NCBI RefSeq assembly: GCF_963977235.1
Contig: NZ_CAXBOD010000003.1
Span: 1-64,000, forward strand
DNA: 64,000 nt
Reading direction: 5' to 3'
Source: Albimonas sp963977235
GTDB lineage: Bacteria > Pseudomonadota > Alphaproteobacteria > Rhodobacterales > Rhodobacteraceae
A program made the position numbers and the translations under genes. This document shows, piece after piece, positions 34,402 through 43,107 of this stretch (positions are counted from its first letter, which is position 1; each line of letters opens with the position of its first letter). The notes below the pieces were generated by a model. That model was not told the DNA's origin and ran no database searches. It saw only the letters and a list, made by a program, of their open reading frames with translations.

Positions 34402-34477
34402 GCGAAAGAAGATTGAAGCCGAAAAGGCTGGAGAGACGCCGATAGTCTAGTCCGAACCTGATGGAGGCGAAAGCCAG

Positions 34478-37400
34478 ATGACCGGACCGCGCGACACCCA
34501 CCCCGACGCCTGGGCCCTGATCGAGGGCGGCAAGCGCCGCCCCGAAGTCCCCCTGCTGGCAGACCTGGAGGCCGCGGCCGATCTCTCGCCCGCCGCCCGC
34601 GCCGACGCGGTGGCGCGGGCCGCGGGCTGGGTGCGCGCCGTGCGCGAGGGCGACAAGCCCGGCCTGACCGAGTCGATGCTCGCCGAATACGGCCTCTCGA
34701 CCGAGGAGGGAGTCGCCCTGATGTGCCTCGCCGAGGCGCTGCTGCGGGTGCCCGACGCGCAGACCATCGACGCGCTGATCGAGGACAAGATCGCCCCCTC
34801 GGACTGGGGCCGGCACCTGGGACGCTCGGCCTCGAGCCTGGTCAACGCCTCGACCTGGGCGCTGCTGCTGACGGGGCGGGTGCTCGACGACCGCTCTCCG
34901 GGGATCGCGGGGCGGCTGCGCGGCGCGGTCAAGCGGCTGGGCGAGCCGGTGATCCGCAGCGCCGTCGCCGCCGCGATGCGCGAGCTGGGCCGCCAGTTCG
35001 TGCTGGGCGAGACCATCGGCGCCGCCATGGACCGCGGCAAGGGCATGGAGGCGAAGGGCTACGCCTACTCCTTCGACATGCTGGGCGAGGCCGCGATGAC
35101 CGCCGCCGACGCCGCCCGCTACGCCCGCAGCTACGCCGACGCGATTGCGGCCATCGGCGCGCGGGCAAAGCACAGGGATGTCCGGAAGAACCCCGGCATC
35201 TCGGTGAAACTCTCCGCCCTGCACCCCCGCTACGAGGTGGCGCAGGAGGCCCGGGTGATGGCCGAGCTGGTCCCCGCGCTCTCGTCCCTCGTGCGCCAGG
35301 CGGCGGCGGCCAACATCTCGCTGGCCATCGACGCGGAGGAGCAGGACCGCCTCGCCCTGTCGCTGAAGGTGATCGAGGCGGTGCTGTCGGACCCCGCGCT
35401 GAAGGGCTGGGACGGGTTCGGCGTGGTGGTGCAGGCCTACGGCCGCCGCGCCCTGCCGGTGGTGGAGTGGCTGCACGCGCTCGCCTCCCGCCTCGACCGC
35501 CGCATCACCCTGCGGCTGGTGAAAGGCGCCTACTGGGACGGCGAGATCAAGCACGCCCAGGTCGAGGGGCTCGAGGATTTCCCGGTCTTCACCCGCAAGG
35601 CGGCCTCCGACGTCAGCTACCTCGGGATCGCCCGGCGGCTGCTGGGGATGACCGACCGGATCTTCCCGCAATTCGCCACCCACAACGCGCATACTCTTGC
35701 CGCCGTCCTGCAGATGGCCGGCGACCTGCCGCGAGACGTCTTCGAGTTCCAGCGCCTGCACGGTATGGGCGAGGCGCTGCACGACCGGGTCAAGGCCGAG
35801 GCGAAGACCGGCTGCCGGATCTACGCCCCCGTCGGCGCGCATCGCGACCTGCTCGCCTACCTGGTGCGCCGGCTGCTGGAGAACGGGGCGAATTCCTCCT
35901 TCGTCAACCGGATCATGGACGAGAACGTGTCCCCCGAGGCCGTCGCCGCCTGCCCGTTCGCCGCACTCGCCGCCTCGCCCGTGCCCAACCGGCGCCTGCC
36001 GACCGGACCCGACATCTTCGCCCCCCGCGCCAACAGCGCCGGCGCCGACCTGACCGACGCCCCCGACCTCGCCGCCATCGAGGCCGAGCGCGCCGCGGCG
36101 CTGGCCGGAGACCTGCCCCTCGCCGCCCCGATGCTGGCGGTCGAGGCGCAGGGCCGCGCCCCGATCCCGGTGATCTCGCCGGCCAGCGGCGAGAGGGTGG
36201 GCGAGGTGACCGACGCGGCCCCTGCGGACGTCGAGGCCGCGCTCGCCGCCGCCCGCCCCTGGGACGCCCCGCCCGAGACCCGCGCCGCGGTGCTGCGCCG
36301 CGCCGCCGACCTCTACGAGGCCGACCGCGGCCCGATCCTCGCGATCCTGGCGCGCGAGGCCGGCAAGACCATCCCCGACGCCATCGGCGAGATCCGCGAG
36401 GCCGTCGACTTCCTGCGCTACTACGCCGACGGGGCCGAGGGCGGCCACGGGAGCCCCCTGCCCGGCGCCCCGCGCGGGGTCTTCGCCTGCATCAGTCCGT
36501 GGAACTTTCCGCTGGCGATCTTCACCGGCCAGGTGTCCGCCGCGCTGGCCGCCGGCAACGCCGTGCTGGCAAAGCCCGCCGAGCAGACGCCCCTGATCGC
36601 CCATCTCGCCGTCCAGCTGATGCGCCGCGCCGGGGTCCCGGCGGAGGCGCTCCAGTTCCTCCCCGGCGACGGCGAGAGCGTGGGCGCGGCCCTGACCTCC
36701 GACCCCCGCGTCGACGGCGTGGCCTTCACCGGCGCCACCGAGACCGCCCAGGCGATCCGCCGCGCAATGGCCGACAACCTCGCCCCCGGCGCGCCCCTGA
36801 TCGCCGAGACCGGCGGGCTGAACGCGATGATCGTCGACACCACCGCCCTGACAGAACAGGCGGTGCGCGACACGGTCAACTCCGCCTTCCGCTCCGCCGG
36901 CCAGCGCTGCTCGGCCCTGCGCTGCCTCTACGTGCAGAAGGAGGCCGAGGGGCGGCTGGTCTCGATGCTCAAGGGCGCGATGGACGAGCTGGCCATCGGC
37001 GACCCCTGGCCGCTGTCGACCGACGTGGGCCCGGTGATCGACGCGCAGGCGCGCGAGGGCATCGCGGCCCATGTCGAGACCGCCCGCGCCGAGGGCCGCC
37101 TTCTGCACGAGTGCCGCCTGCCGGCGCAGGCGGCGGCGAGCGGCCATTTCCTCGCCCCCACCCTGATCCAGGTGACCGGCATCGCCGACATCGAGCGGGA
37201 GGTCTTCGGCCCGGTCCTGCATGTCGCCACCTTCGAGGCGGACGAGCTGGACGCGACCATCGACGCGATCAACGCCCGCGGATACGGGCTGACCTTCGGA
37301 CTTCACACCCGCATCGACGGGCGCGTGCAGCACGTGGCCGAGCGGGTGCGCGCGGGCAACCTCTACGTGAACCGCAACCAGATCGGCGCCATCGTCGGCT

Positions 37401-37996
37401 CGCAGCCCTTCGGGGGCGAGGGCCTGTCGGGGACCGGACCCAAGGCCGGGGGGCCGCGCTACCTCGCCCGGTTCCGCGCCCTGCCCGCCCCGCCGGCCGA
37501 GGCCGAGGCGCCGGCCCCCGGCGGTCCGCTCGAGGCCCCCGCGCTCGCAGCCCGGCTCGCCCGCGCGACCGGCGCCGGCGCGACGCTCGAGGCGCAGTCC
37601 CTGCCGGGCCCCACGGGCGAGTCGAACCGTCTCGTCCGGGTGGCGCGCGCGCCGCTCCTGTGCCTCGGCCCGGGCGCCGGCGCGGCGGGCGCCCAGGCCC
37701 GCGCGGTGCGCGCGCTCGGCGGCGTCGCGGTCGAGGCGTCCGAGGCCCTCGCGCCCGAGGCGCTCACGACCCTCGAGGGCTTCGCCGGCGCGCTCTGGTG
37801 GGGGGACGAGGCGACGGGCCGGACGCTGGCCCGGGCGCTGGCCGCCCGGCACGGGCCGATCCTGCCGCTGATCACCGGCGCGCCTGACGCCGGCCACGCG
37901 GCGCTCGAGCGGCACCTGTGCGTGGACACCACCGCGGCGGGGGGCAACGCCTCCCTCCTCGCGGCGGCCGAGGACGCGCCCCCGGCGGCCGCCTGA
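34478..37996 (+). CDS. putA: Bifunctional proline dehydrogenase / P5C dehydrogenase
   Basis: PutA oxidises proline to P5C with FAD, then glutamate semialdehyde to glutamate with NAD+. The 1172-residue protein has no N-terminal ribbon-helix-helix DNA-binding domain, so it is a non-regulatory PutA, which fits the separate PutR. The proline dehydrogenase barrel fills about 130-490, with VKLSALHPRYE, LAIDAEEQDRL, LVKGAYWDGEIKHAQ and FATHNAHTL. The aldehyde dehydrogenase domain runs about 530-1010, with SPWNFPLAIFTGQ, the catalytic Glu in AETGGLNAM and Cys in SAGQRCSALRCL. The Ala-rich C-terminal stretch (about 1030-1170) is the reduced trailing domain of long PutAs. ATG at 34478 is preceded by GGAGGCGAAAG. 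Confidence 0.96.
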   Translation: MTGPRDTHPDAWALIEGGKRRPEVPLLADLEAAADLSPAARADAVARAAGWVRAVREGDKPGLTESMLAEYGLSTEEGVALMCLAEALLRVPDAQTIDALIEDKIAPSDWGRHLGRSASSLVNASTWALLLTGRVLDDRSPGIAGRLRGAVKRLGEPVIRSAVAAAMRELGRQFVLGETIGAAMDRGKGMEAKGYAYSFDMLGEAAMTAADAARYARSYADAIAAIGARAKHRDVRKNPGISVKLSALHPRYEVAQEARVMAELVPALSSLVRQAAAANISLAIDAEEQDRLALSLKVIEAVLSDPALKGWDGFGVVVQAYGRRALPVVEWLHALASRLDRRITLRLVKGAYWDGEIKHAQVEGLEDFPVFTRKAASDVSYLGIARRLLGMTDRIFPQFATHNAHTLAAVLQMAGDLPRDVFEFQRLHGMGEALHDRVKAEAKTGCRIYAPVGAHRDLLAYLVRRLLENGANSSFVNRIMDENVSPEAVAACPFAALAASPVPNRRLPTGPDIFAPRANSAGADLTDAPDLAAIEAERAAALAGDLPLAAPMLAVEAQGRAPIPVISPASGERVGEVTDAAPADVEAALAAARPWDAPPETRAAVLRRAADLYEADRGPILAILAREAGKTIPDAIGEIREAVDFLRYYADGAEGGHGSPLPGAPRGVFACISPWNFPLAIFTGQVSAALAAGNAVLAKPAEQTPLIAHLAVQLMRRAGVPAEALQFLPGDGESVGAALTSDPRVDGVAFTGATETAQAIRRAMADNLAPGAPLIAETGGLNAMIVDTTALTEQAVRDTVNSAFRSAGQRCSALRCLYVQKEAEGRLVSMLKGAMDELAIGDPWPLSTDVGPVIDAQAREGIAAHVETARAEGRLLHECRLPAQAAASGHFLAPTLIQVTGIADIEREVFGPVLHVATFEADELDATIDAINARGYGLTFGLHTRIDGRVQHVAERVRAGNLYVNRNQIGAIVGSQPFGGEGLSGTGPKAGGPRYLARFRALPAPPAEAEAPAPGGPLEAPALAARLARATGAGATLEAQSLPGPTGESNRLVRVARAPLLCLGPGAGAAGAQARAVRALGGVAVEASEALAPEALTTLEGFAGALWWGDEATGRTLARALAARHGPILPLITGAPDAGHAALERHLCVDTTAAGGNASLLAAAEDAPPAAA

Positions 37997-38050
37997 GGCC
38001 CCCCTCGCCGGCCGGGAGACGCCCGCAAGGGCCCGCCCCGCCCGGTCCCG

Positions 38051-38097
38051 CCGCGGCGAGCGCGCGGTCCGCGACCGGCGGGCGCGTCGCGCCGCGG
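38051..38097. terminator. Hairpin between convergent putA and cpaA
   Basis: CCGCGGCG (38051-38058) pairs with CGCCGCGG (38090-38097), and the inner bases GAGCGCGC and GCGCGTCG extend the stem imperfectly. It lies in the 124-base convergent gap. No T run. Confidence 0.4.
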
Positions 38098-38120
38098 CTT
38101 CTGCGCCCGCCGCCGGGAGC

Positions 38121-38624
38121 TCAGCTCGACAGGGCGGCGAGCACGCCGAGATAGGCCAGCATCGCGGCCGAGATCGACAGGCCCATAGGAAAGCGCGCGC
38201 CCTTGCGCAGGGAGCGCCACTCGGTCTCGCGTCCGCGCAGGGCGAGGCGAGCCAGGTGGATCGCGCCCAGGCCCAGCGCCAGCGCCAGCGCCAGAAGCTG
38301 CAGCACCGTGCCCGCATGGTGCAGCGGCACGTAGAGCGCGCAGGCCGCCAGCATCTTCACGTCGCCGCCCCCCATGCGGCCGAAGGTGAAGAAGGCGAAG
38401 CCCACGACCAGCACCAGCAGCCCGCCCGCCACGCGCCAGGCGATCTCCTCGGGCGGCAGGATCGCGAGGCCCAGCGCCAGGAAGATCGCCACCAGGCCGC
38501 CGTTGAGCCAGTTGGGAATCCGCATTCGCCGCAGGTCCCAGACCGCGGCCGCGACCAGAAGCGGCGCGGCGCACAGCACCGTGGTCCACGCTGCCTCGGC
38601 CCGCGTCAGCTCGAGCAATGCCAT
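38121..38624 (-). CDS. cpaA: Tad prepilin peptidase CpaA/TadV
   Basis: A 167-residue, membrane-embedded aspartic protease that cuts the leader of Flp prepilins and TadE/F pseudopilins. Two catalytic aspartates are visible: Asp30 in AVWDLRRMRIPNWL and Asp88 in the GGGDVKM (GxGD) motif. About six helices are predicted. It lacks the cytoplasmic methyltransferase domain of PilD, as in all Tad systems. GGGGGAGG lies right before the ATG at 38624. It is the last gene of the Tad locus on this strand, 104 bases after the TPR lipoprotein gene. Confidence 0.92.
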   Translation of the reverse strand: MALLELTRAEAAWTTVLCAAPLLVAAAVWDLRRMRIPNWLNGGLVAIFLALGLAILPPEEIAWRVAGGLLVLVVGFAFFTFGRMGGGDVKMLAACALYVPLHHAGTVLQLLALALALGLGAIHLARLALRGRETEWRSLRKGARFPMGLSISAAMLAYLGVLAALSS

Positions 38625-38728
38625 CCTCCCCCTCTTCCTGCCTTCGTCCGGGGGGACGACGGCCTCAAAGCGCGCGCAGGCGAGCCCCCACGGCCCCCGC
38701 GCGCGAAGTTACGCAACGGTACCGCGGC

Positions 38729-39598
38729 TCATGAACCGCGCAAGGCCGACAGTTTCTCCGCCGCCGGCTCGTAGAAGGCGGGATGGGTGTCGAGCGATTG
38801 CTGGAGCAGCGACTCGGCCATCTCCCGGTCGCCCTGGCGCAGGGCTATGACGCCCAGGTTGTGCAGCAGCACCGCCTTCTCCTGGTCGGTCAGCGTCGTC
38901 ACCGGCAGGCGATAGCGCCGCTGCAGCCCGTTGGCGATCGCCAGGTTGTTCTTGGCCGAGAACATCGAGGGGTCGTAGATCAGCGCCTGCTCGAACATCC
39001 GCTCGGCCTCGGCGAACTCGCCGCGGGCCATCTTCGAGACGCCCCAGTTGTTGAGCACCGCCGCCGGCTGGGGCGAGAGGGCGCGCGCCCGCTCCCAGGC
39101 CGCGTCGGCGGCGGCCCAGTCCTGGCGGTGGTCGGCCATCAGCGCGGTCAGCATGGTGCGACGGTCCGACTGATAGTCGGCGGGGACCTTCTGGGCCTCG
39201 ATCTCCGCCTCGTCCCACAGGTCCAGCCGCGCCAGCGTCAGCGCGTATTCGACATGGTCGCGCGGCGCCGCCTGCCCGGTCTCGACCAGGTCGCGGAACA
39301 CGGTGCGCGCCTCGGCGTAGCGGCCGGCCTTGGCGAGGCTGCGCGCCAGGCCGCGGCGCAGGCTGGGGCTGTCGGGGTCCGAGGTCAGCGCGTCGCGGAA
39401 ATAGGCCACCGCCTCGTCGGCGCCGGCGACGGTCAGCATGATCTCGTTGATCGAGGCCTCGTCGAGCGGATTGCGGTTGTCGCGGCGCTCGGCGTCGCCG
39501 TCGACATCGGTGCGGGGCAGATCGCCGGTGCAGCCGGCGAGCAGCGGCGCGCCCAGCAGCAGCGTCGCGAGGGCGAGGCGGCGGAGGATGGGTCTCAC
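38729..39598 (-). CDS. tadD: TadD-like TPR lipoprotein
   Basis: A 289-residue lipoprotein (lipobox LLAGC, Cys23) with at least five TPR units from about residue 50 to 270. Examples are EAVAYFRDALTSDPDSPSLR and EAERMFEQALIYDPSMFSAKNNLA. TadD lipoproteins are needed for assembly of the Tad outer-membrane secretin. Its ATG overlaps the stop codon of the preceding TPR gene by four bases (ATGA), so both are made from one message. It is the more canonical of the two TadD-like proteins here. Confidence 0.87.
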   Translation of the reverse strand: MRPILRRLALATLLLGAPLLAGCTGDLPRTDVDGDAERRDNRNPLDEASINEIMLTVAGADEAVAYFRDALTSDPDSPSLRRGLARSLAKAGRYAEARTVFRDLVETGQAAPRDHVEYALTLARLDLWDEAEIEAQKVPADYQSDRRTMLTALMADHRQDWAAADAAWERARALSPQPAAVLNNWGVSKMARGEFAEAERMFEQALIYDPSMFSAKNNLAIANGLQRRYRLPVTTLTDQEKAVLLHNLGVIALRQGDREMAESLLQQSLDTHPAFYEPAAEKLSALRGS

Positions 39599-41010
39599 GC
39601 TTCGGTCTCCGGTCGGGGAACGGGGGGGCGGACCGCCACGGGCGCCGGGGCGCCGGGCGGCGTCGCGGCCGGGGTCTGGATCCCGCTCGCGGGCGGGACC
39701 GCGGCGGCGGGGAAGGCGGCGGGGGGGAAGACGGCGGGGGGGACAACGGCGGGAAGCGGCTCGGGGGTCGGGGCCAGCGGCGCCCCGCGGGCCCGGGCGA
39801 CCATCGCGAGGTTGCGCGACACCTCGGTCGAGGGCGCAAGGCCCTGGCGCGACATCAGATCGGCCGCGGCGCGGAACTGGCCCTCGGCCGCATCGAGCCG
39901 GCCGATGTCGAACAGCACGGTCCCGAGGTTGTTGCGCGCCGCGGGGCTGTCGGGCCAGGCCTCGGCGGTGCGGGTCAGCACCTCGAGCGCGGGGCCGCGG
40001 CGGCCGAGCGCGCGGTAGGCGGCGCCCAGACCCAGCATCGTGCCCAGCGTCGGCCCCTCCTCGATCAGGGCCTGGCGGAAGGCGCGGGAGGCGGGCTCGG
40101 CCCGGCCCGAGTCGAGCAGCGCCCAGCCCCGGCGCGAGGCCGGACCGGGGCCGCGGGCGGCGGCGGCGTTCGCCTCGGCGCGCGCCACGCCCTCGAGCGC
40201 AACGGCGACCTTCGTCGCCGGCGCGGGAACTGGCTGGCCGAGGTCGGGCCCCTCGTCCTCGTCATCGCCGCCGCCGAACAGCCTGGCGAAGAACCCGCCG
40301 GCCTCGGCCGGCGCCGCCTCGGGCGGGGAAGCCTCGGCGGGGACGGCCGGAGAGGCCGGCGCCGGAGCCGCGCCTGGCGGGGCGGCCGAAGGGGCAGCCG
40401 ACGAGGCCGCCGACGGGGGGGCGGGCGCCGGGACGACGCGCGCGCCGCCTGAGGGCGACGGCGCGGGGGCGAACAGCGCGGCGGCGGTGGCCCGCGCCTC
40501 GGGCGTGGTCGGGCCGCGGACCGCGGGGCGATCCGCGCTCGGCGCGGCTGCGGCGAGGGGCTGCGGGGCGCTCGGCGGCGATGCCGCGATCGCCTGGGTC
40601 GGCGGGGCGCCTGGCGGCGACGCGGTGACTGTCCGGGCTGGGGCGGACGCTGCGGCCGGGGGCGGGGCCGGGCTCGCCGAGGGCGCGGGGGGCGCGGTCG
40701 CGACCCTCGACGGCGTGGATTGCGGAGCGGACGGCCGCGCGCCCGGGGTGGGCGAGGCGAGGCCCATGCGGGCGGTCCAGTCGGTGAGGCTGGCTCCGGG
40801 GGCGGGACGCGGGGCGTCGGGGAAGGCGCCCGCGGCCGACGCGCCGGGGGCGGCCTCCGTCTGCGGCCCGCCGCTCCCCGCACAGCCGGCGGCCAGCGCG
40901 AGAAGGCCAAGCGCGAGCCCCGCCGCCGCGCGGCGAGGCGCGGGCGGGCCCTGCGCGGGGGACCGGCCCGAGGGCGCCCGGGGCGCGGAGGAGCGGGGCG
41001 GTCCGGTCAC
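39595..41010 (-). CDS. Long TPR lipoprotein with Ala/Pro-rich linker
   Basis: A 471-residue second TadD-like protein. After a long basic start, the lipobox ALAAGC puts the lipidated cysteine at residue 43. Residues ~50-290 are an Ala/Pro/Ser-rich, probably unstructured linker that could span the periplasm. The TPR region occupies about 300-430, with ASRAFRQALIEEGPTLGTML and ARNNLGTVLFDIGRLDAAEG. A second Pro/Ala tail follows. It overlaps tadC upstream and tadD downstream by four bases each. The linker length is unusual compared with typical TadD. Confidence 0.82.
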   Translation of the reverse strand: MTGPPRSSAPRAPSGRSPAQGPPAPRRAAAGLALGLLALAAGCAGSGGPQTEAAPGASAAGAFPDAPRPAPGASLTDWTARMGLASPTPGARPSAPQSTPSRVATAPPAPSASPAPPPAAASAPARTVTASPPGAPPTQAIAASPPSAPQPLAAAAPSADRPAVRGPTTPEARATAAALFAPAPSPSGGARVVPAPAPPSAASSAAPSAAPPGAAPAPASPAVPAEASPPEAAPAEAGGFFARLFGGGDDEDEGPDLGQPVPAPATKVAVALEGVARAEANAAAARGPGPASRRGWALLDSGRAEPASRAFRQALIEEGPTLGTMLGLGAAYRALGRRGPALEVLTRTAEAWPDSPAARNNLGTVLFDIGRLDAAEGQFRAAADLMSRQGLAPSTEVSRNLAMVARARGAPLAPTPEPLPAVVPPAVFPPAAFPAAAVPPASGIQTPAATPPGAPAPVAVRPPVPRPETEA

Positions 41011-42011
41011 TGATCGCCGGACAGGAACTTGGCGATGTCCGCCAGCGAGGGGCCGATCAGGATGATCATCAGCGGCGGAACGGTGAAGAACATCGTGCCC
41101 AGCGTCAGCTTGGTGGGCAGCTTGTTGGCCTTCTCCTCGGCCCGCATCACCCGCTTGTCGCGCATCTCCGAGGCGTAGACCCGCAGCGCCTCGGCGATCG
41201 AGGTGCCGAACTGCGAGCTCTGGATCAGCACCGTCACGAAACTGGAGATGTCCGAGACGCCGGCCCGGTTGCCGAAGTCGCGCAGGACCTGGGCGCGCTC
41301 CTTGCCCGCGCGCATCTCGACCGAGACGATCTCGAACTCCTCGGCGAGCGCGGGGTGGGCGTGCTGCATCTCGGTCGAGACGCGCATCAGCGCCTGGTCC
41401 AGCGACTGCCCCGCCTCGACGCAGACCAGCATCATGTCGAGCGCGTCGGGAAAGCCGTTGCCGATCTCGTCCTGCCGCGCCGCGCGCCGCCGCGTGACCC
41501 AGTAGGAGGGCAGCGCATAGCCCGCCGCCACCCCCCCGATCACGGAATAGGACAGCACGTCGACCTCGGTCCCGCGCAGCAGCGCGAAGGCCAGCGCGCC
41601 GATGCCGATCAGCGCGGCGCCCAGCACGCGGGCCACGAAGAACGCCTGCACCGCGGTGCGCGAGCGATAGCCCGCCTGCATCAGCTTCTCGCGCGCGCCC
41701 TGGATCTTCTCCTGGTCCTTGGGCTGGAACAGGGGGGCGAGGGTCGCAAGGCGCCCGGGCTTGGCGCTGTCGGCGCGCAGGCCCTCGCTCTCCGGCCGGC
41801 GGCGCACGGCGCCGTTGGCGGTGGCCGAGCGGCTGGCGGCGGCCAGACGCATCGCCTCCCGCTCGCGCTCCAGCTTCTCGAGCGGGTCGTTGCGGCGGAA
41901 CATCAGCATCGGTGCGGCCGCGACGATCAGGATCAGGCCGAGACCGCCCATGACCCAGACGGGCCCCATGGGACCGAAGGCCGCCGTCAGCGCTTCGAAG
42001 ATCCGGTTCAC
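41007..42011 (-). CDS. tadC: Tad inner-membrane platform protein TadC
   Basis: A 334-residue T2SF-family membrane protein that pairs with TadB as the platform for pilus extrusion. An N-terminal helix (residues ~15-33) and three C-terminal helices enclose the GspF domain. Marks are FPDALDMMLVCVEAGQSLDQAL and the closing LGTMFFTVPPLMIILIGPS. I place the start at the GTG at 42011, because TadC proteins have about 14 residues before the GPMGP segment. The frame stays open upstream and an ATG at 41969 is the other choice. A 130-base spacer separates it from tadB. Confidence 0.9.
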   Translation of the reverse strand: MNRIFEALTAAFGPMGPVWVMGGLGLILIVAAAPMLMFRRNDPLEKLEREREAMRLAAASRSATANGAVRRRPESEGLRADSAKPGRLATLAPLFQPKDQEKIQGAREKLMQAGYRSRTAVQAFFVARVLGAALIGIGALAFALLRGTEVDVLSYSVIGGVAAGYALPSYWVTRRRAARQDEIGNGFPDALDMMLVCVEAGQSLDQALMRVSTEMQHAHPALAEEFEIVSVEMRAGKERAQVLRDFGNRAGVSDISSFVTVLIQSSQFGTSIAEALRVYASEMRDKRVMRAEEKANKLPTKLTLGTMFFTVPPLMIILIGPSLADIAKFLSGDQ

Positions 42012-42141
42012 CTGCTGCTCGTCTCGCTGCTGCGCGGCGCGCGTCGTCGCGCCCGTTCCCGTGCCGGCGCGGTTCGCCACGCCCTGTTTCGTTGGTGTCC
42101 GCCGCCGCCGCACCCGCCTGCGCGGACGCCGCGCGCCGGGG

Positions 42142-43104
42142 TCAGACCTTGATGTTCACCATCATGCGCATGAACACGATGTTGATCGCAAGCATCACCC
42201 CCACCGCGATGGTCGCGGGCACGAAGAAGGGACTGTCCACCACCCCGTCATAGTAGTCCGGCCGGATCAGCTGCACCGCGACCAGCGCGAGCACCGGGAA
42301 GGCCGAGAGGAACCAGCCCGACCAGCGGCTTTCGGCGGTGATCGCGTTCACCCTGCGGAACAGCTTGAAGCGGGAGCGGACCACCGCGGCGAGCCCCGCC
42401 AGGATCTCGGCCAGGTTGCCGCCCGACTGGCTCTGAATCGCGACCGCCATGGCCAGGAACCGCAGGTCGGGCACCGCGATCCGCTCGGCCATCCGGTCGA
42501 GGCTTTCGTTGACGTCGAGCCCGTAGATCGCCTCGTCGGCGATGATCCCGAATTCGGTCCCGATCGGGTCTGGCATCTCCTGGGCCACGATCGACACGGC
42601 CGAGGAGAACGGGTGCCCGATGCGCAGGGCGCGGACCATCAGCTCGATCGCGTCGGGGAGCTGCTCCTCGAAGCGGGCGAGGCGCTTCTTGGCGCGGCCG
42701 TTGACCCAGAAGAACATCACCCCGAAGGCCATCGCGAGGCCCACGGGCGCCGAGATCAGCGGGCCGAGGGTGGTGAACACGCTCAGCGCCGCGAACACCG
42801 CCGTTGCGGCAAGTCCGGTCAGCAGCATGATGGTGCGCGGCGACCAGGGGATGTTGGCCTGGGCGGCCTTCTCGAAGATGCCCGCCAGCAGCGGCGTGCC
42901 GGAGGCCGAGACGTGACGCTCCCGCTCCTTGCGCAACTGGGAGAGAACCTCGAGCGGGTCTTCCCCCTTCTCGAGCATCATCAGGCGGCGGTTGACCTTG
43001 GAGTTGCGGCGCGCCGAGCGGCCGAACGCCAGCAGGTAAAGCCCCTCGACCGCGAGGAACACCCCCACGAAGATCAGTCCGAAGACCAGCGGCGCGACGC
43101 CCAT
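42142..43104 (-). CDS. tadB: Tad inner-membrane platform protein TadB
   Basis: A 320-residue T2SF-domain protein with helices at about 5-25, 88-130, 255-275 and 290-315. The family segment EEQLPDAIELMVRALRIGHPF near 142-162 and the late SQSGGNLAEILAGLA near 222-236 identify it. It works with TadC and the TadA ATPase in Flp pilus assembly. Three bases separate it from tadA, so the genes are co-transcribed. Confidence 0.93.
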   Translation of the reverse strand: MGVAPLVFGLIFVGVFLAVEGLYLLAFGRSARRNSKVNRRLMMLEKGEDPLEVLSQLRKERERHVSASGTPLLAGIFEKAAQANIPWSPRTIMLLTGLAATAVFAALSVFTTLGPLISAPVGLAMAFGVMFFWVNGRAKKRLARFEEQLPDAIELMVRALRIGHPFSSAVSIVAQEMPDPIGTEFGIIADEAIYGLDVNESLDRMAERIAVPDLRFLAMAVAIQSQSGGNLAEILAGLAAVVRSRFKLFRRVNAITAESRWSGWFLSAFPVLALVAVQLIRPDYYDGVVDSPFFVPATIAVGVMLAINIVFMRMMVNIKV

Positions 43105-43107
43105 GGC

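Noticed and set aside
34370..38317. A 1315-codon open frame opposite putA
   Set aside because: It is fully antisense to putA, with compositional bias and no motif. putA itself has intact catalytic domains.
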